NCBI RefSeq assembly: GCF_000382225.1
Contig: NZ_KB907808.1
Coordinates: 62,001 to 126,000 of the forward strand
Source: Hymenobacter aerophilus DSM 13606
Lineage (GTDB): Bacteria; Bacteroidota; Bacteroidia; Cytophagales; Hymenobacteraceae
Length of the DNA: 64,000 nt
Reading direction: 5' to 3'
Positions 61,191 to 64,000 of the stretch are shown here, in pieces. The stretch's first letter is position 1; the number at the start of each line of letters is the position of its first letter. Both the position numbers and the translations under genes were made by a program. Under the pieces are notes generated by a model, which did no database searches, was not told where the DNA came from, and saw only the letters and a program-made list of their open reading frames with translations.

Positions 61191-63395
61191 CTACCGCACC
61201 GCTGCCACCGCCACCACAGTAGCTGCCGGCACCACGGCCCGCACGTGCGTGGCCGGCACCTGCTCCGGGGCCTGCACCACGCCGCGCGCGGGGGCGGCAA
61301 TGTGGGGGGCAATCACGAGCGAAACGATGCTCATCAGCTTGATGAGAATGTTCATGCTGGGGCCGGAGGTGTCCTTGAACGGGTCGCCCACCGTGTCGCC
61401 GGTGACGGAGGCCTTGTGGGCGTCGGAGCCCTTGTACTGCATCGTGCCGTCAATTAGCACGCCCTTCTCGAACGACTTCTTGGCATTGTCCCAGGCCCCG
61501 CCGGCGTTGCTCTGGAAGATGGCCATCAGCACCCCGCTCACGGTAACGCCGGCCAGCAGGCCGCCCAGCACTTCAGGCCCGAAGGTGAAACCCACCAGCA
61601 CCGGTACCACCAGGGCAATGGCGCCCGGCAGCATCATTTCGCGGATGGCGGCCTGGGTGGAAATGGCCACGCACTTCTCGTACTCGGGCCGGCCGGTGCC
61701 TTCCATAATGCCCGGAATCTCGCGGAACTGCCGCCGCACCTCCTGCACCATCGCCATGGCCGCCCGCCCCACAGCCGAAATGGCTAGGCCGGAGAAGATG
61801 AACGGAATCATGGCGCCCACGAACAGCCCGGCCAGCACCCGGGCGTTGCTGATGTCGATGCTTGTAATGTTGGCCGTGCCCATAAAGGCCGCAAACAAAG
61901 CCAGCGAGGTGAGGGCGGCCGAGGCAATGGCGAAGCCCTTGCCGGTGGCGGCGGTGGTGTTGCCCACGGCGTCCAGAATGTCGGTTCGCTCGCGTACTTC
62001 CTTGGGTAGCTCGCTCATTTCGGCAATGCCGCCGGCGTTGTCGGCAATGGGGCCGAACGCGTCGATGGCCAGCTGCATGGCGGTGGTGGCCATCATGCCG
62101 GCTGCGGCAATGGCCACGCCGTAGAGGCCGGCGCACTCGTAGCTGAGGATGATGCCGGCCGCCAGCACCAGAATCGGCAGCACCGTGCTTTCCATGCCCA
62201 CCGACAGCCCCCCGATAACGGTGGTGGCGTGGCCCGTGGAGCTTTGCCGCACAATGCTCAGCACCGGCCGCCGGCCCATAGCCGTGTAGTATTCGGTGAT
62301 GATGCTCATCAACGTACCCACCACGAGGCCCACAATTACGGCCCAGAATACACTCATGGCGTTAAAGGTCACGCCGCGAATCACGAGGTCTTCGGTGGGC
62401 AGCATCCACTTGATAATGAAGAACGAGGCCACCGCCGAAATGGCCACCGACACGTAGTTGCCAAAGTTGAGGGCCGCCTGCACGTTGCCGCCCTCCTTCA
62501 CCTTCACCAGCAAAATGCCCAGCAGCGAGGCCACGATGCCCATGCCGGCAATGACCATCGGCAGCAAAATGGGCGAGAGGCCCTGAAACTGGTCGCCGCG
62601 GGCAATTACCTCGCGGCCCAGCACCATGGTAGCCAGAATAGTGGCCACGTAGGAGCCGAACAGGTCGGCGCCCATGCCGGCCACGTCGCCCACGTTGTCG
62701 CCCACGTTGTCGGCAATGGTGGCGGGGTTGCGGGGGTCGTCCTCGGGGATGCCGGCTTCCACTTTGCCCACCAGGTCGGCGCCCACGTCGGCGGCTTTGG
62801 TGTAGATGCCGCCGCCCACGCGGGCAAACAGGGCAATGCTTTCGGCCCCCAGCGAGAAGCCCGTGAGCACCTCCAGGGCCGTTTCCATCTCGATGCCGTT
62901 GGCCGTGCCGCCCTTGCTTACCACGAACAGCTGGTAGAACACGATAAACAACGAGCCCAGCCCCATCACAGCCAGCCCCGCCACGCCCATGCCCATCACC
63001 GAGCCGCCCGAAAACGACACGCTCAGGGCCTTGCTCAGGCTGGTGCGGGCGGCCTGGGCCGTGCGCACGTTGGCCTTGGTGGCAATCTTCATCCCGATGT
63101 AGCCCGCCAGCGCCGAAAACACGGCCCCGATAATAAAGGCAATAACAATCACCGGGCTCGACTTCTCGCCAGTGCTGCCCAGGTAAAAGAGGAAAGCCGA
63201 GGCAATCAGGCCAAAAATGACCAGCACCCGGTACTCCGCTTTCAGAAAGGCAATGGCCCCATCGGCAATGTAGCCGGCAATGGTGCGCATCCGCTCGTCG
63301 CCGGCATCCTGCCGGCTCACCCAGCCCGAGCGCACCCAGGTGTATAAAAGCGCAAAAAGGCCCAGCACGGGCACGGCGTAAAGTACAGGAGGCAT
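61191..63395 (-). CDS. hppA: Membrane-bound ion-pumping pyrophosphatase
   Basis: Couples hydrolysis of pyrophosphate to H+ or Na+ pumping across the inner membrane. 734 residues with about 16 membrane segments. The pyrophosphate site shows [29 protein letters not shown] and, near the C-terminus, [13 protein letters not shown] and [31 protein letters not shown] has Ala at the position that separates K+-dependent (Ala) from K+-independent (Lys) enzymes, so K+ dependence is expected. Whether it moves H+ or Na+ cannot be decided by eye. The last 40 residues ([36 protein letters not shown]) form an Ala/Val-rich tail. Confidence 0.97.
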   Translation of the reverse strand: MPPVLYAVPVLGLFALLYTWVRSGWVSRQDAGDERMRTIAGYIADGAIAFLKAEYRVLVIFGLIASAFLFYLGSTGEKSSPVIVIAFIIGAVFSALAGYIGMKIATKANVRTAQAARTSLSKALSVSFSGGSVMGMGVAGLAVMGLGSLFIVFYQLFVVSKGGTANGIEMETALEVLTGFSLGAESIALFARVGGGIYTKAADVGADLVGKVEAGIPEDDPRNPATIADNVGDNVGDVAGMGADLFGSYVATILATMVLGREVIARGDQFQGLSPILLPMVIAGMGIVASLLGILLVKVKEGGNVQAALNFGNYVSVAISAVASFFIIKWMLPTEDLVIRGVTFNAMSVFWAVIVGLVVGTLMSIITEYYTAMGRRPVLSIVRQSSTGHATTVIGGLSVGMESTVLPILVLAAGIILSYECAGLYGVAIAAAGMMATTAMQLAIDAFGPIADNAGGIAEMSELPKEVRERTDILDAVGNTTAATGKGFAIASAALTSLALFAAFMGTANITSIDISNARVLAGLFVGAMIPFIFSGLAISAVGRAAMAMVQEVRRQFREIPGIMEGTGRPEYEKCVAISTQAAIREMMLPGAIALVVPVLVGFTFGPEVLGGLLAGVTVSGVLMAIFQSNAGGAWDNAKKSFEKGVLIDGTMQYKGSDAHKASVTGDTVGDPFKDTSGPSMNILIKLMSIVSLVIAPHIAAPARGVVQAPEQVPATHVRAVVPAATVVAVAAVR

Positions 63396-63463
63396 AGGCA
63401 GTGGGAAGTGGGTTTGGTTGAGGAAGCGTTTAGGCGGGTAAAATAGAGTTTATTACCCAATTT

Positions 63464-63661
63464 GTCAGCTGTTAGCGGAGAGCTATTAGCTGTTAGCTAA
63501 CTATCTGGCATTGTGACGTTCCGTATATCAAGCGACAAAAAAGGCCTTATCACGCCTGAACAGCCATTGTTGCGACTATTCGAGCGTGATAAGGCCCTTT
63601 GCATTGCCCAAGATGACAGCACATCAAGCTGACAGCTAGCAGCTCTCAGCTAACAGCTAAT
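63464..63661. repeat. Paired family H element
   Basis: Left TCAGCTGTTAGCGGAGAGCT, ATTAGCTGTTAGCTAAC; right AAGCTGACAGCTAGCAGCTC, TCAGCTAACAGCTAA. The terminator hairpin at 63537-63600 lies between the two arms. Confidence 0.8.
63537..63600 (-). terminator. Hairpin terminator after the metallopeptidase gene
   Basis: Stem AAAGGCCTTATCACGC / GCGTGATAAGGCCCTTT with a loop of about 28 bases; on the minus strand the stem is followed by a T-run. Confidence 0.78.
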
Positions 63662-64000
63662 CAAAGCTCCCGCATCAGCACCTGATACAGCGCCAGCATA
63701 CTTTCAATGTCGCGCTTGTCCACGATTTCGTCGGGCGAATGCACATTGTCCTCGGGGGCACCCACGAAGCACCAGTCCCAGGGCTGGGCGCCGTGCTGCA
63801 GTTCTTTGGCATCGGAGCCCCCGCTGCCCTCCACTTCCAGCTGGTGCGCAATGCCCGAGGCCGCCGCAATCCGACGGATACGGTCGACGTAGGCGCGGCG
63901 CGGAATCAGCGAGTCGCGCAGGCTGATGGCTACACCCTGGCCGGGCTGCACGCCTTCGGTTACCCAGGTGATGTCGGAAATCAGGGCCTGGCGCACGCCG
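63661..64000 (-). CDS. Metallopeptidase, M42-like (C-terminal part only)
   Basis: Only the last roughly 113 residues are in the window; the frame runs through the right edge. It contains [46 protein letters not shown] and [35 protein letters not shown]. The S-G-S-D/HSPDE pattern is like the metal-binding C-terminus of M42 (and related M20/M28) aminopeptidases. The exact family and substrate cannot be fixed without the N-terminal half. A terminator and a family H element follow its stop. Confidence 0.72.
   Translation of the reverse strand, partial: GVRQALISDITWVTEGVQPGQGVAISLRDSLIPRRAYVDRIRRIAAASGIAHQLEVEGSGGSDAKELQHGAQPWDWCFVGAPEDNVHSPDEIVDKRDIESMLALYQVLMREL

Overview
The window looks like part of a Bacteroidota chromosome, most likely a Hymenobacter or close Cytophagales relative. 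The DNA is GC-rich with strong G/C third-position bias. The genes include lineage markers: a GLPGLI-family protein, a DUF4835 protein, BshA (bacillithiol synthesis), an OstA-like protein, BamD next to a Bacteroidota-type omega subunit, and paired rhomboids. Several genes are preceded by the Bacteroidota -7 box TAnnTTTG. No rRNA, tRNA, CRISPR array, phage or integrase gene was found.

Layout. 1-7 kb: rseP (cut by the left edge), dxr, an unknown gene, a GreA-like small protein, a short-chain dehydrogenase broken by an in-frame TAG, a 21-bp minisatellite and a secreted M28 peptidase. 7-16.6 kb is accessory in character: ABC exporter, a REP-associated (RAYT) transposase flanked by palindromes, an orphan barstar-like gene, a PRISE-like reductase, two tandem pectinesterases, a phytase-esterase-like secreted protein, a possible DUF3885 gene and a CarboxypepD-like protein. 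16.6-25 kb is core on the minus strand: fabI, recN, DUF4835, coaB and coaC as separate genes, rpoZ, bamD and an OstA-like gene. 25-31 kb: tilS, then an insertion made of an AT-rich secreted peptide gene, a GLPGLI gene and a TonB-dependent receptor gene. A second, diverged copy of the tilS 3' end lies after it. 31-43.5 kb: a lipoprotein, mdh, two rhomboids, mutL, a NagZ/beta-lactamase fusion, bshA, two small membrane genes, an IscA-type protein and a RelE-like toxin-antitoxin pair. 43.6-56 kb: DUF2254, DUF421, MscS, a penicillin-acylase-family enzyme, glpD, ChaN-like, an ABC-2 permease and ATPase, and an ECF sigma factor with a coupled membrane protein. 56-64 kb: dnaJ, grpE, obgE, adk, hpt, hppA and a metallopeptidase cut by the right edge.

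Functionally this is mostly housekeeping: isoprenoid, CoA, fatty-acid, purine-salvage and bacillithiol metabolism, outer-membrane biogenesis, DNA repair, chaperones and membrane energetics. Cell-surface and degradative functions are added at accessory spots.

The most unusual feature is the density of long palindromic intergenic elements, at least ten sequence-unrelated families. One appears to have split a coaBC fusion gene. One family flanks a RAYT transposase. One family shows a compensated arm change. The tilS-peptide-GLPGLI-receptor locus is the best candidate for a transferred, little-described module.
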